Made by a program: the position numbers and the translations under genes
Assembly (NCBI GenBank): GCA_030407085.1
Contig: CM059587.1
Coordinates: 79,659,001 to 79,723,000, forward strand
Direction: 5' to 3'
Length of the DNA: 64,000 nt
DNA from: Trichopria drosophilae
Lineage: Eukaryota; Arthropoda; Insecta; Hymenoptera; Diapriidae
Part shown: in pieces, positions 1 to 12,895 of the stretch
How positions within the stretch are numbered: position 1 is the first letter of the stretch
Layout: each line of letters opens with the position of its first letter
The notes under the pieces: generated by a model
Database searches by the model: none
What the model was told of the DNA's origin: nothing
The model's input: the letters and a program-made list of their open reading frames with translations, nothing else

Positions 1-3000
1 AATCTAGTCTATAAGAAGAAAAATAATTCGACGAAATATATTTAGGAAAGAATGAATATTCTTTACATTTAAGTATATATTATTATATTTAAGTATAAAA
101 ATAATTATCTTCTAATCTTGACTTCATTTAGATCCATTTCTCACACACTTTCTACGGATAATGGAACTATTCATATTATTTTTCACAAATTTGAATGTAT
201 AGTAACAATGAAATTCCACTATATTATATAAATATAGTCACCATTACTTCAAGAATGTTAAACAATGAGAAATTGTACCGTTTCGGTTTCTTAATATTCT
301 TCTAGAAACACACATTTATTCTTAATGTGTAAAGTGCTAAAAGTTACCCTCATTTTAAACTTCCACTCCACTGAAATAAAATAGGCACTCCTATTTATGG
401 TAACTTACTGAAATAACTCTAATATTGACTCAGAAAACCGATTCATTTCACTAATGACAATAAAAGTTATTTTTAGCTTAGTACAATATTATGCGATCTT
501 GCACTACATTAACTTAAAGACACAAAGATTTTTCCATCTAAAGTAGCGATTTATTTCCATAAAATTGTCCTTTAAATTCAAATGTACTCTCTCCTTAATT
601 TTTAGCGACGGGAAAACTCCTTTTATAAATTAAGGTCAGTACAGTCGAAAATTAATTGCGTCTAGAAATCATATCCAGATGGTCTTACTATGAAAAAATC
701 AACACAAAACACGTCCAATATAGATTTTTGCGTAAATAATAAACGACATTATAGCATATTTCGAAGGGAAAACTTCGTTAATTGAAATTGTTAATAATTG
801 AGTATATTCTCTTGATAAATGGACATTTTCGAATTCTGTAAAATTTGGTGCACTTATTTCTTTTCTATTCTCTTTTCCAAATAGGATGTAAATAATTTTT
901 TTAAACGTTTTGTAGTTGTATTGTTAATTGAATTAAATACAAAATCTTCTGTTTCAACTAAATTTTCTAAATCACTGTGTGTTTATACTCTGATGTAAAT
1001 CTGTATGTTATACTTAGAATGAAATCAAAAGGAACGTTTCATATACTTCATTATAGATAAAATTTCTGTTGACAAAACTTTTAATTCTTTATATAAAACA
1101 ACGAAATTTACATATTTTAGAAGCTTCGAAAATTGTGTTGTCATTCATTTAATGATCTGGTAGCATTTAATGCATTAGATTCCTTTTTAAATTTTAATAA
1201 GAAAAACGTTAATAAAGTTGGAAAATAATCTAGACATTTCTTAATTACATCCTGTCCAATTAATTTTCACCGAGAGAACGAATCTAAATAACAATGGGAT
1301 TATTTGAATAGAGATCTGTCGTACGATTGTTTTCGGTAGTATCAAGATGAATTAATCGCCTAGAATGCAGACCTACAGGATTCCTTTACGAAATTTATTG
1401 CGATTCTTGTAAGAATAAAAACTGAGATTTATGCACTGAAAAAATAGATTTCTCTTAAAACGGAGAAATAAATTATTTGTTAACAATAAAGAAGATTTGT
1501 TAAAGTTTAATATAGGATAGAATATTAATACATTGTTTTATAGCTAAACTATCATATTTTCTACTGTATTTTTATATTTGAAACTGATTTAGTTAAACAT
1601 ATTGTTTTAAGATAAAGGTTGAATATTTTTAGGTGCACTTTTAAGGTTAATCTTTCGAATCCAAATGACCGAGATGTCCAAAGAAAATTGTGAATCGTCT
1701 TCTATAAATCTGGATAACACCAATAGTTAGTCAATTTTTAAGAAACAACAAAAGAGAACTCTAATTTACTAATAAAACCTGGATTAATAGCTGTCTGCGT
1801 AATTTCATACAATAGAAATAAATAGTATGGACAGCGTACACAACCAAAATATTAAACTTTAATACGGTTTACAGCGCACCATAAAATCATCATTCTAACT
1901 TAAGTATTTAAGGATACTATTATTGGCCAGCCATATTATAATGCAGTTAAGTAAGTATATTTATGGAACACATTATTAGTTTACTTTGTGTCTGATGCAT
2001 ATTAAAAGTCTAAGAGAATAAAATGTCTATTGAAAGTTGACGAAGTGGCGATATATTATCGTATTACTAGTTTCTTTTGTTTTCTTTTCTACGGTATCCA
2101 AAGTGTACACTTCATTTGTCGGTTCATTATAACCCGTAATATGCCCCACATTTTATATCCGACTTTCTGATAATTGCGCACGATAGACATTCAGCATTGG
2201 AGGTCATAACAAAATCATAATGGAATTACATTGTAAATATAAATCCTGCATATAAATTAATAATAAGAGATGTATAATCCCGCGATTAAAATAATTTAAT
2301 TCGAGTTATACAAAATGCTGAGGGCATGGAATGCATTGGATGTATTATTAATAGCAAGCGTTGAAGAATTAAATGTAAACATTCCAATTAGTGATCGATT
2401 CCCTGTTAATGACTAGTACCTGGTAAATAATTTGAACAAATTAAACCCCAGATAAAAAAATTACTGGATAATTGACAATATTGAGGAAAATAGTTCTCTG
2501 GTTCCTATTGTTCCGCTAATGGCATCGTTTCAAAATATTATAAATTTAAAAAATTACTATGTTAATATGAAAAAATGACGTAAAACATTGCTATATTAAC
2601 TGGAACTATTTGTAAAATGACATTTCAGCAAAATATCTCTCATGATATAATTAACATTTTCTCTCGTGGACTACGCATCGCACACATTTTCGACATGACT
2701 ACTGATTCAAAAACGTCGTCCAAATATGTCAAATGAAATATTCCTCGAATTATACGTTTATTTTCAAAGTGCATTCGTCATTATCGTGCGACTTTCAATG
2801 GTATAATTTTATTTTCTGATATCTGCCAACATTTGTACATTGAAGTCTAACATAATTCCAAATTAATGAATAAAATTTCATTCCTTAATTCCGAGTTTCT
2901 TTGATTAAAAAATCTCACCTTATAGTGGAAAAATGACCACGATTACAACAAGTTATAAATACAGTTAAAAACACATGATAAGCATGATAAAAGTGAATTA

Positions 3001-3245
3001 TTTTAAAGACATCCCCACACTAATTTATGTCAAGCATACAATTACAGCAATAAAATATTCTGATGATATTCTCATTTTTCGTAAAACAATAAAATTGTTA
3101 TATGGGTAAATCCACAAAACTTGTTAAAATTAAAAAAAAAATGAGTGCACACTCATAAGCTTTGGTGCACACTTTTGGTTAGTATTCAAGATCATTATTT
3201 AATATCCCCAAAAAGAAAACTAAAAATAATAATAAAAGATTGACT
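1..3245. other. AT-rich non-coding stretch
   Basis: No open frame with protein-like composition, no RNA gene and no long repeat was recognised by eye. The sequence is uniformly AT-rich with simple A and T runs. It may be intergenic or a large intron. Confidence 0.5.
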
Positions 3246-3250
3246 AAAAT

Positions 3251-3272
3251 AAAGTGCCCCTAAAAGGGTTAA
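3251..3272 (-). repeat. TTAA-type transposon end (fragment)
   Basis: Read on the minus strand this begins TTAACCCTTTTAG, closely matching the right end of the inverted-repeat element ending at 16950. TTAA targets followed by CCC are typical of piggyBac-like elements. No partner end was identified, so this is probably a solitary remnant. Chance similarity is possible because the match is short. Confidence 0.3.
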
Positions 3273-6200
3273 GAGCGAATTGCGGACAAGATCAATATAA
3301 CATTACATGAAGAACATGGTGGGTAATTCAAAAATAAATTTTGTTTCTTCTCGGAAGTCGAAATTACTGGGGGGTTCAATGCAGTAACGGGATACACTCG
3401 ATTTTGTACGAAAAACAAATTATCTATAGGTCAATTTTAAAAAAAGTTTCTTAAGTGATTTCCTTCTGCATACAATATTGACGCGCCTTTTTGTGTCAGT
3501 TAGGTACATTTGATGTGCTATTAAAATAATCGAATTATTGAAACTGTTTACGAATCAGACTATCACTTAATAACAGCTGCTGCTCACACATTATTAACAG
3601 CACACTTATCGGACTACGCTTAAAATGTTCATTTTTATGTTATAATGTAATACCCATGTAAAAATAGGTATGTTAAACTGAAAAAAATGTAATACAAATA
3701 ATTTGTTGGCACATTGTATTTAAGGCAACGGTCTCTAAACATTAATGTACGAAACAAAAAACTAAACTATCCAAATGTCCTCTTTTCACGAAAAGATATG
3801 TAAGGACGTTAATGGCGGGTTCACTGTTCTCCTCTCATCGTATTATTCTTTTCTTTTCGTAAAGTAGTTTCGTAGCTAAACGCGTCCACTCGACTGTAAT
3901 AGGAGACGACAATGCGCCAGCACGTTAATCTTTACAGGTCAAATGCACAAACCTTCCAGCTCCGTTCGGTCGAAAGTTAAAATTTGATCTATGGCGCAAG
4001 TCAAGTGTATATTTCATGCTTCATGATATACGCTGCGGGTGTTTAGTCGACAGATATCCATGCGTTGGTAAAAAGTAGTTTTTCCCATCCCAGGTGGAAG
4101 TTGCCCACCGACTTGGTCTTGCGCTAATACAGATCTAGGATTTTCGGTTGGTTATTGCCTAGTATGTGCTTTTTGACGAAAGTTACACGTGTGGTCGGTG
4201 GAAGAAAGTGTGAAAATGCTCATCTCTGATTCATGCATTCATATTCTCATTCAACAATTTTTTTTTCACATTTCATGTCATTAAAAAGGAGACCATTAGA
4301 CATTTTTGCACTTCATCTCATTTCATTCCACGTTACCCAACATCTTAACTACATCTAACATCATCAAATATAGTGCTATGAGATTTGGCTTCTCCATATA
4401 TATAATTCCACATTATTTGACAACAGAATATATTACACGGATCTTATCACATTATTCCACGTATTCCCATATAATATCATGTTGTAACATCATTCAGATA
4501 TTTAAGTATAAGCACGATTTTACACCATTTGACATAAGTAGATCGTACATCATTTGGGAACACCTTACAAAAGAGGCAAGAAGAACCCTACAATTTGTCT
4601 TTAATTGTCGAATGTTTTAATTGTCCGGTTTTTGAATGTCAGTAATTTGATTATTGGATTTGTGGTTGTCCATGTTTATAAGCATTTGCCCTTTTATTCC
4701 GTACAACCTAACGTTAATCGACTTATCAAATAGCATCTAACATTATGGATATCTTCAAATGTCAATCAGTGTTACTCAACCTTTTCTCCCATTGTCAAAA
4801 TTTATACTGATTAACCGTTTAATCATATGTAAAATTGAAATTTGCAGCACATACAAAGCTAGTTAAAAATAGGGTCTTTATATTATAAATAATTTTTTAT
4901 TTAACTGAAATAATAATTTTCCATAAAAAGATCACGTATAATTTATAAAAATTATATGTAAAACTTGGTGATTACTAACAAGGTCAATATTTCTTATCTT
5001 CATGGGTCTATTATCGTCGCTTCGACTTTAATCACAGAATTAGCGACAAATTGTGTAACTCACGAAATCGGGAAATCGCCTGAAAATAAATTGTGATCCC
5101 AAGAAGTTATTTGACATCGTTGATGTTGAATTTGTCAGTTTGCAAAAATCCGGAAAATCCTAAAAAGAGCTTGGACCATAAACCCGTATAGGGCACATAT
5201 TTCGGAGATTTGGAACTGCGCTTTGTCAGCCTTCGTAAGAAATATTGAAAATAAAATATAAGAGGGACACGTCATTGCGGATTTCTCGTCGATTCTGTAA
5301 TATCAGAACGTTTCAACGTCTTCGCATAAAAGAACTACCGGGGGTTCTTCAAATGGTATAAAAAGGAAGGAAGGTCTCCCCTGCTTGAATGGAGGTAAAC
5401 ATCAATTCGCGCTGACGCTTGCGGAAAAGCATGCTAAAGAACAAGAAAGGAAAGAAGGCGAATAGGCAAGAATAAAATACGTGAGAAGAAGATCGCGAAT
5501 CCAAAGGCGTGGTTCGAGGTTAACAAAGGTTTCAAAACATCAAACTAGTTTACACAGCTTTACGAGTCATCGCAAATGTTGTTAAAATCTGAAAATAAAA
5601 TAGAAATCACGGTACGAGAATATTCAACAAGAATTTTCATATCGGTACATACTCACATGAAAATGGAAAATTATATCTACAAAAGTACTTTCCGGAATTT
5701 ACAAGAATGTAACATTCAATAGTACTTGATGAAAGTAAACGACTCGTTCGAATAATGTAAATCGACTTAAATATTTTTTGTTTTATCTGTCGATTAAAAC
5801 TGAAATAAAGGGAAGAAAATTACTTTAAACATACAAAAACAGAACTCAGTAAACGGCAAATTAGACAGTAATTTTAATAAAAGATGAAAATGTTAAAGTC
5901 GATAGTTAAATAGAAAATTAAAAAATAGAACACTAATACAGGGTTAGGTTAAACAAAAAAAAATGTACCCATCTATATTGTTTAAGGAAAATTTTTAAAG
6001 TTTACTGGGACACGTGGTCTAATTCGGACATAGTAAGATATTTTAGCTGTAATGCCTAATGTAAATCAATTTGCAAAAAATCGGGTCGAGAATCATTCCC
6101 GATTGCCGTCGAGGGTCACATTGCGCCCTAGGGTGCACTTTACGCCTAATAGGCCTGAAACTCAACTTTACGCTAGCAAATTGTTGGAAAGGTTGGTTGT

Positions 6201-6361
6201 TTGATGGGTGGTTTAAAAGTAAAACCCTTATAGGCGTTGCTCCCATTGGTTGTTGAAGTCGTATACGGCAGATAGCGGTATAAACTAAATATAATACAGT
6301 AAACAATGTAATAAAAACTATAATAAGTCAGAAATAGAACTTAAGGCGACAGAAACGATAA
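3273..6361. other. Non-coding stretch with short CpG-richer patches
   Basis: Nothing recognisable as a gene. Patches near 3800-4060 and 5270-5520 are less AT-rich than their surroundings. The second contains a TATAAAAAGG string at 5357, but only a very short frame follows. The open frame at 4306-4620 has no recognisable composition or domain and is treated as chance. Confidence 0.4.
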
Positions 6362-7080
6362 GCAGAGTCCATTTGTAAAATGGATTCCAAGGCATGGATA
6401 TCTAGCATACGTCCATTCTATAATCGTTGCAAAATAACTATCATCAATGGACGAATAATGGATGCACAATGGACGTCCACATACATACGTACATTAGACG
6501 TTCAGTTGAGTTCGTCCACCGTACGTTCCTTTTTAGGTATGTACAAAACTCTCTCAAATAGATGAATAGTGGACGTACATTGGACGTCCAAATATGTACG
6601 AATATTGGACGTCCACTTTACATCCATTTTTAGGACTATGAAAAACTCTCTCAAATTGACGAATAATGGACGTAGATTGGAAGTCCAGGTATATGCGTAC
6701 ATTGGACGTCCAGTTCTGTATGTCCATTGGACGTCCATTTTACATTCATTTTAGAGCCATAACAGACTCTCCTAAATGGACCAATAGTGAACGTCCAGTG
6801 GACGTACAGGGCTGGACGTCCATTTTAGAACTGTGAAAAATTTTCAATTGGGCGTCCAGATATGTACGTACATTAGAAGTCCAGTTTCCATCCATTTTTA
6901 GGACTACGAAAAACTCTCTTAAATGCACGAATAATGGACGTACATTGGACGTCCAAATATGTAAGTATATTGGACGTCCAGTCCTGTACGTCCATTGAAA
7001 GTCCATTTCACGTTCATTTTTCGTCTATGGACGAATGGACGTAATTTGGACCAATCATGGACCTGTATTGAAAGTCCGGT
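6362..7080. repeat. Degenerate repeat array rich in TGGACGTCCA palindromes
   Basis: The perfect palindrome TGGACGTCCA occurs eight times, at 6470, 6581, 6606, 6703, 6728, 6813, 6946 and 6971, with many one-mismatch relatives between. A second recurring word, an ACTCTCTCAAAT-like segment at about 6549, 6641, 6766 and 6911, indicates irregular larger units of roughly 70-125 bp. Short frames in both directions through this block only reflect the repetition and are not considered genes. Confidence 0.85.
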
Positions 7081-8240
7081 GCTATTTGAGGAATTGTAAT
7101 TTAAAAAAATTCTGTTTATTTTTAATGTTTGTAAACATTCTTGGCACTTTGCATATTTTTATGATAAATTGCAGATACTGAATTTCATATTTTAATAAAT
7201 GTAAACAAATGGTGGAAGTGGCTTATCGAAAATAACTAATGTAGTTCTAATTACAATTATTCAGTTGTGGAACAAATACAAAATCAACAGAACTTTTTAC
7301 CATATAAAAATATTGTAGAAGATTTCGTAAACAACGGTTGCTTTCAGCTCGTATTTGAAATCCGTAGAGAAATATCGAATATCTCTGTCGCGGAATGATT
7401 TCTATTCCTTACGATATACATGAGTTATGATCGGGCAAATTGAAGACGATGCTTTTTCAGCGCGGAAAACTTTTCGACTCGTATAGGCTGGAGATGTTTA
7501 TGCAAAAATATGTGTAAAGTATACGTATAGAGTGTGCAGAAGCGCAGGGAAAATATGGAAATATATGCCGAAAACATGCATATGCATACTTACAAAGAGT
7601 AATAGTTCGTAGCGTTTTTTCCCAGGCAGACTCACAAGCGCACATAAGTGAGGCACGGGTATCCTCTTTCTGCTCGTATTCGTAATTTGGAGTTGCTCTT
7701 GGGGCATTTTGATTCAGTTAAATGCGCGTATTCCAAATTTTCAGTATTTTCGCCTTTTCTTGGGTGCAAGTTGAAAATTACGATTCTTTTTTTAAAAAAT
7801 TATCAGAGTTATTTTATTAAAATTTTACTGAAATTCACTGGAAATTTTTCAACTGGGAGATTTGTTTTTCTTTCTTTTGTTTCTAACAATTTTAAAAGGG
7901 AATATGGGATTTTCTCGAGGAACAGTACAATACATTACTTATTTGATATTGTCGCAAAATATATACTCTTATATATACATCAAATTTTGAGATTGAAATT
8001 GATAAATTACAATAGGGTGCGGTGTGATAAATAAATAGTAAATTCGATAAGTTCATCACGTGAGAAAGTTGAATTTTGTTGATTTCACGCAGAAAATGGA
8101 AAAATCTAAATATTAATGGTTTTTATGCACAATAGGAGTGGAACGTAAATACTGAAATTGCTGATTTTTCTTATGTACAATCCGTAATTACAAGAACGAT
8201 TTCTTCAACTTTCCCAATTGATAAAATAATCTAATTTGTT
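7081..8240. other. Non-coding stretch
   Basis: No domain, RNA gene or long repeat was recognised. The 128-codon frame at 7648-8034 has a low-complexity AT-driven composition and no recognisable motif, so I do not call it a gene. Confidence 0.4.
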
Positions 8241-8243
8241 GGT

Positions 8244-8353
8244 CAGTCTGAAAAGCAGCACTGTCGCTGTAGCTCGCCATTTGTACTAAAGGGAAAGTAT
8301 TGTACCTCTCTTTGATGTCAATAAAGACGAAATAATAATAATAATAATAATAA
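8244..8353 (+). repeat. Probable 3' end of a non-LTR retrotransposon with (AAT)n tail
   Basis: A more GC-balanced segment ends in an AATAAAGACGAAATAAT-type sequence that runs into an (AAT)n microsatellite at 8331-8353. A 3' tail made of a simple repeat directly after an AATAAA-like signal is characteristic of several insect LINE clades. No LINE coding sequence precedes it, so only a short 5'-truncated end would remain. An ordinary microsatellite is the alternative. Confidence 0.4.
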
Positions 8354-8689
8354 CATTAGATGTTTCTTCTGATGATACTCTAAACAAATTTATCTGTTTC
8401 CGAGCTTCCGTCTCTAAGATTGACATAACCTACACTCGTGATCATTCTCTTTTCATTTCAATGATAGTTCCATAATTTTTATTTACCTGCAAAACATTAT
8501 ATTTTTATAAAAAACATGTTGATTTTCATTGAGAGCAAACTAGTGGAATGAGATTGTTAAAATATAACATCATCCCGTCGAAAGAAAACATAAAAGTATA
8601 GGACGAACATATTTGCGTGGCTTTGTGATGACAATTTTGAAAATGTTCACTTCTTAACCGTTTCCTATATTTATTTTATGATTCTACAG

Positions 8690-8704
8690 AATCTTGCATG
8701 TAAA
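8690..8704 (+). repeat. Left target-site duplication of the Penelope-like element
   Basis: The 15-mer AATCTTGCATGTAAA is repeated exactly at 13986-14000, flanking the element on both sides. A 15-bp duplication fits the variable-length duplications known for Penelope-like elements. Confidence 0.8.
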
Positions 8705-8748
8705 ATTTCATGCTGACGCATTATGATGCTGATTTCTTGACCGCTAAT

Positions 8749-8815
8749 GATTGAATTGAAATTGAGGATTTTCGGTAGAGACGGTCTGGTTGAACGTTTT
8801 TAAAATAAACTATTA
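8749..8815 (-). repeat. Inverted copy of the Penelope-like element's 3' end
   Basis: These 67 bp match the reverse complement of 13923-13989 essentially perfectly. Inverted terminal fragments next to a truncated 5' end are a known outcome of Penelope-type insertion. Confidence 0.9.
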
Positions 8816-10230
8816 GATATATACTATATAGTATCAGCGATTAATTCACCATCCTACAATCTAGCAAAATACTATACTCAAATATTGACTAATATAGTGG
8901 GCAAAACGACGAGTTTTATTAAAGATTCGTGGGATTGCCGTACAAAGTTAAAATCCTTTAAAATTCCTAAAGACCATATCTTGCTATCTTTAGACGTAAC
9001 ATCGCTCTTCACCAATGTGTCAATCGATCTAGTGAAATTAATCATTCAAAGAAAATGGCCTGAAATTTGTCTCTACACGGATATTCCAAAAGAAGATTTT
9101 ACAAAAGGATTAGACATCATTTTGAAATCTACATATTTTAAATTTAATGATAACATTTATAAGCAAGTATTCGGAGTGCCTATGGGTTCCCCTCTTTCAC
9201 CGATAATTGCAAATTTAAGTATGGAATATATTGAAACGTTTTTAATTAAGAAACTACAGTTTAAGCCTGGATTTTACATCAGATTCGTCCATGATATTTT
9301 ATTGTCAGCACCTGAGGACAAAACTGACTCAATATTAAAAACGTTCAATAATTTTAAAAAAATCAACGGATTGGAAAATAGAATTCAATTCACCATGGAG
9401 ACAGAACAACACAACAGCATCAACTTTCTTGATTTACTGGTTATTAGGAAAAATAATGGCTTCCTGGACACTGATTGGTTCCACAAAAAAACGTGGTCAG
9501 CAAAATACCTACATTTTGCTTCGGAACATCCTATCAATTACAAAATCGGAGTGATCACAGGACTAATAGATCATGCCATTAAACTTTCAGAAATCAGATT
9601 CAGAAAGAAAAACTTGCAACTGTTAAAAATAATCTTAAACGAGAATGGATACCCCCATGACTTGGTCACAAGGTGCATAAAAATACGGGTTCATCATATT
9701 TACAATAACAACTATATAGTTAATAATAATACTCATCAAGATATAAAGAAAACTGTTTCACTACCTTACGTCAAACAGTTATCAGAAAAATTAGCAAAAA
9801 ATTTAATTCAGGAAAAGATTAGAGTCGTTCATATACCAATTAATACCAATTTAGCAGGAATCAAACCAATAAAAGACAAACTACCAATAAACAAAATGAG
9901 TAATGTTGTATACCAAATCCCGTGTGCTCATTGTGACAAAGTTTACATCGGGGAAACTAGTAGACTTCTCGAAACAAGATTAAAAGAACATCAAAAGAAC
10001 ATTCTTGGACCAGAAGAACGTTATTCGGGCCTAACAATACATCGAATCGACAGTCCCATAATTTTGACTTTAAGAATGTTAAAATTTTGGCAACAGAATT
10101 GAATACTAAAAAAAGAAAATAAATTGAAAATTATTTTATAACATTTTTTAATACACGCCCAGTAAACATACGGTTTGAAGAATCGAATTTACCGTCAATT
10201 TATACATCTCTGGTAAATCAAGAAATCTAA
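8804..10230 (+). pseudogene. Penelope-like RT / GIY-YIG endonuclease, decayed
   Basis: The frame is open from 8804, after a stop at 8801, to 10102. There is no ATG: it is a truncated body, and its first residues (SPSYNLAKY) already belong to the RT N-terminal region. RT motif A is SLDVTSLFTNV near 9000, and motif B is GVPMGSPLSPIIANL near 9175-9217. Motif C reads FVHDILL near 9290, where the family has two adjacent aspartates, so the first catalytic Asp is now His. The C-terminal domain has VVYQIPCAHC and KVYIGET followed by R and EH residues, the GIY-YIG nuclease signature with the CxxC of Penelope endonucleases. A frameshift near 10050 moves the remaining C-terminus into another frame, readable as SHNFDFKNVKILATE, then an in-frame TAA, then NTRPVNIRFEE, ending at 10228-10230. 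The protein would have reverse-transcribed its RNA at a nicked target, but this copy is inactive. Confidence 0.9.
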
Positions 10231-11228
10231 ACCACTGATATTATGACACACGTTTAAATGCCTTTGTTTATATTTATATATACTACTTTTTGTGTTTATT
10301 TACGAGTTAATGTACGGTGTACATACAGGGTGATCCAAAAGTCCCGGAACAGCAAAATATCTCAGCGGGAGTGCATGTTCGAGGAAAATGTTTCAGACAA
10401 AAGTTTCAGAACTTTTCCCTGGCTATTTAATGGCGATATTGAATTTGACCTTGAACATGACCTTGAAGGTTATTTCAAGGTCAAGTTAATTTTTTTAAAT
10501 GGGAACCCCTATTTTTTTTCATGGATTCTGAAAGAGCGGGAAATTCTACGTCCGAGTATGATATGATCGATTTTTCCGGCAAGGTCATTTCAAGGTGAAA
10601 CTTAAAACTCCCGTAACGGCGAAATATCTCAGAGGGTGTGCATTTCTTTGGAAATTGTTTCAGACAAAAGTTTAAGGATTTTTCCTTGGATATTTAATGG
10701 TAGCACAGAATTTGACCTTGAACATGACCTTGAAGGTTATTTCAAGGTCAAGTTTGTTTTTTTTAATGGAAACTGCTATTTTTTTTCACGGATTCGGAGA
10801 GAGCACAAAATTTTACGTCCAAATATGCTATGGCCGTTTTTTTCGGCAATGTCATTTCAAGGCCAAACTTAAAACTCCGGAACAGCGAATTAACTCAGCA
10901 AGAGGCACCATTGAATTTAACCTTGAAAATTACCTTGAGGCTTATTCTAAGCTCAAGACTATTTTTTTTTAATGGAACCCCGTTTCATTTTCGTAATGTT
11001 TCCAGAGTTTCCAGAGTGCAATGCATTATCATTGTTCCCGGATAAAATATACATTTTTTTTTACATCCGATACGTTTATAAATACCGTATCTATGGGTAA
11101 CATTTTTACATTGTTTCCAATGCTACCGCCGGCTTTAGCATTACCCAAGATGTACCGCGTGGAGGTAGCACGGTCGGGTTTACACCTCTTCGGGGTGCTT
11201 TGTCCAGGTGGTTCCCCTCGCCGTCACC

Positions 11229-11275
11229 TGTGCGTGTGCGTGTGCGTGTGCGTGTGCGTGTGTGTGTGTGTGTGT
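11229..11275 (+). repeat. (GTGC)n/(GT)n microsatellite
   Basis: An alternating TGTGCG block passes into pure TG repeats. It lies inside the mariner-type element between the left arm and the transposase. It explains the Thr/His/Ala-rich and Cys/Val-rich frames overlapping it. Confidence 0.95.
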
Positions 11276-11333
11276 CCCCAGACAGTTAAGGCAAGATGGG
11301 TATACTAAGATTTTGATGAAATTATGTATCTTA

Positions 11334-12415
11334 CTAAAGCTTATGCTCAAAGTGATTGCCATGAACTTCTTGGCAATATCCCAAGCGATTATAAAAAGTC
11401 GATACGACTTTTTTAATCATATCTGGTTCTATAGCCGCGATCTCATCCCGTATTCGTTGTTTTACTTCCTCAATATTCACCGGTTTCGTTCGATACACTC
11501 TATCTTTGAGATAACCCCATAGAAAATAGTCAAGGGGCGTAAGATCCGGAGATCTTGGTGGCCATTCTATTACACCCCTTCGACCTATCCACCGTTCTGC
11601 GAATACATCACTCAAATAATGCGAACATCTGTTGCATAATGGGGTGCTGCACCATCTTGCTGAAACCAAGTCTGATCGAAATCCTCGCCTACAATAACCT
11701 GAATAGCAGGGATGATGTCGTCCCTCAACATATCGTGGTATTTTTGACCAGTAAGGGTACCCTCGATGAAGAAGGGCCCAACTACCGCATTGTTTATAAT
11801 ACCTGCCCATACGTTTACTTTTTCGGGATATTGAGTAGAACGACTATCGACCATCCAATTAGGATTGGTTTCACTCCAATAAGACATGTTATGTCTATTG
11901 ATTACCCCATTTAAGAAGAATGTAGCTTCATCAGAAAATACGATGCGATTCAAGAAACCGGCATCAGCATCTATTCGATTCATCATTAATTCCGCAAACT
12001 GTAGGCGTCTATCAGGATCGTCTTCATTCAATTGTTGTACGAGTCTAACTTTGTATGGGTGAAATTTTAAGTTTTTAGTTAAGATCCGTTGTACTGTACC
12101 GTAACATAAGTCGTGCTGCTGTTTAACTTTCCTGATGGAAGTATGAGGATCTTCCGTTATTGACAGCGCGACATTCAACTCATTTTCTTCAGTTGATGCT
12201 GTTACTGGACGACCTGCTCTTGGGAGATCCTTCACAGTACCGTGAACTTCAAAACGATTTATTGTTCTGCTAACAGTAGATTGAGAAATCGGTTCTCGTC
12301 CCTCTCTAAATGATGCGTTAAATAAGGTTCGCACATTCTCTAAAGATCGCTGGTTATCACCCCAGCCTCTCATCATGAGAATGGTTATTCTTTCTCGTTC
12401 ACTTAGCGCAGCCAT
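11334..12415 (-). pseudogene. Tc1/mariner-type transposase, frameshifted
   Basis: Translation starts at ATG 12415 with MAALSERERI. An N-terminal helix-turn-helix region (about residues 5-60) is followed by the RAGRP linker (residues 66-70). The DDE/D core has the first acidic residue in IVFSDEATFF (D162) and the second in WFQQDGAAPHYA (D254). The frame then hits a stop at 11612. The rest continues one frame over, from about 11627, with HYLSDVF and WPPRSPDLTPLDYFLWGY (third Asp) to a stop at 11334. The spacing of the second and third Asp is close to 36 residues once the indel is allowed for, longer than the 34 of classic mariner. It is therefore a relative rather than a classic mariner transposase. 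It would bind the inverted ends and cut at TA. A one-nucleotide indel near 11625-11645 inactivates this copy. Total length near 360 residues is normal for the superfamily. Confidence 0.9.
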
Positions 12416-12704
12416 TGCTCTTTGTACGAAATATACGTATGTATTTTGTTACTGAAATGATGCTTAATACGTTTAGATAGGAAAGGCGTTTAGATAGGAA
12501 ATCCATGTATCTCACAAAACGATAAAGTTAAGACCAAAATGTAACCTTATAAGACTGTACACGTATGTATAAATTCAATGTGAATGTATCGCTGGTGACT
12601 CGTGCTCTCTGTCGCTGTTCGCGCGCCCAAGTTCACTTTGCACAAGTGTTGCGTAAGATGTATGTATACACTTTTTTTAAACAGTTTATTATTCTATTTA
12701 CAAA

Positions 12705-12895
12705 ATTAGAGGACAAGCGAGGGACAGGAACTGATTCCTAAATCGACTTTTGGCAGAACAATAAATTGTTTCGAAGTTTACGGCACTGTAAAGGATCTCC
12801 CTAGAGCAGATCGTCCAGTAATAGCATCGACTGAACAAAATGCATTTAACCACTCTCAATACCGGAAGATCCTCATAACTTCGTTAAGAAAATGA
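12705..12895 (+). pseudogene. Inverted, diverged fragment of a related transposase gene
   Basis: Read on the plus strand, this segment gives INCFEVYGTVKDLPRA, then RPVIASTEQNAFN and RKILI. This parallels INRFEVHGTVKDLPRAGRP, then VTASTEENELN, in the transposase encoded on the opposite strand at 11334-12415. The DNA is clearly similar but diverged, with stops and frame changes. It lies between the transposase start and the right inverted arm, so the element carries a second piece of the HTH/linker region in opposite orientation. Either an older related element was captured or an inverted duplication decayed. Confidence 0.75.

Noticed and set aside
5357..5490. TATAAAAAGG followed by a short frame starting MLKNKKGKK
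   Set aside because: The frame stops after 13 codons and no exon continuation is evident, so a promoter call is not supported.
5511..5525. GGTTCGAGG, resembling a tRNA B box
   Set aside because: No A box or cloverleaf could be built around it.
10258..11045. Plus-strand frames in the mariner left arm, repeated at 22403-22966 and inverted at 13156-13479 and 23487-23750
   Set aside because: They recur because the inverted-repeat modules recur. They have no start context or domain, and reading differs between modules.
11021..11362. Cys/Val-rich and His/Thr-rich frames on both strands
   Set aside because: Produced by the GTGC/GT microsatellite.
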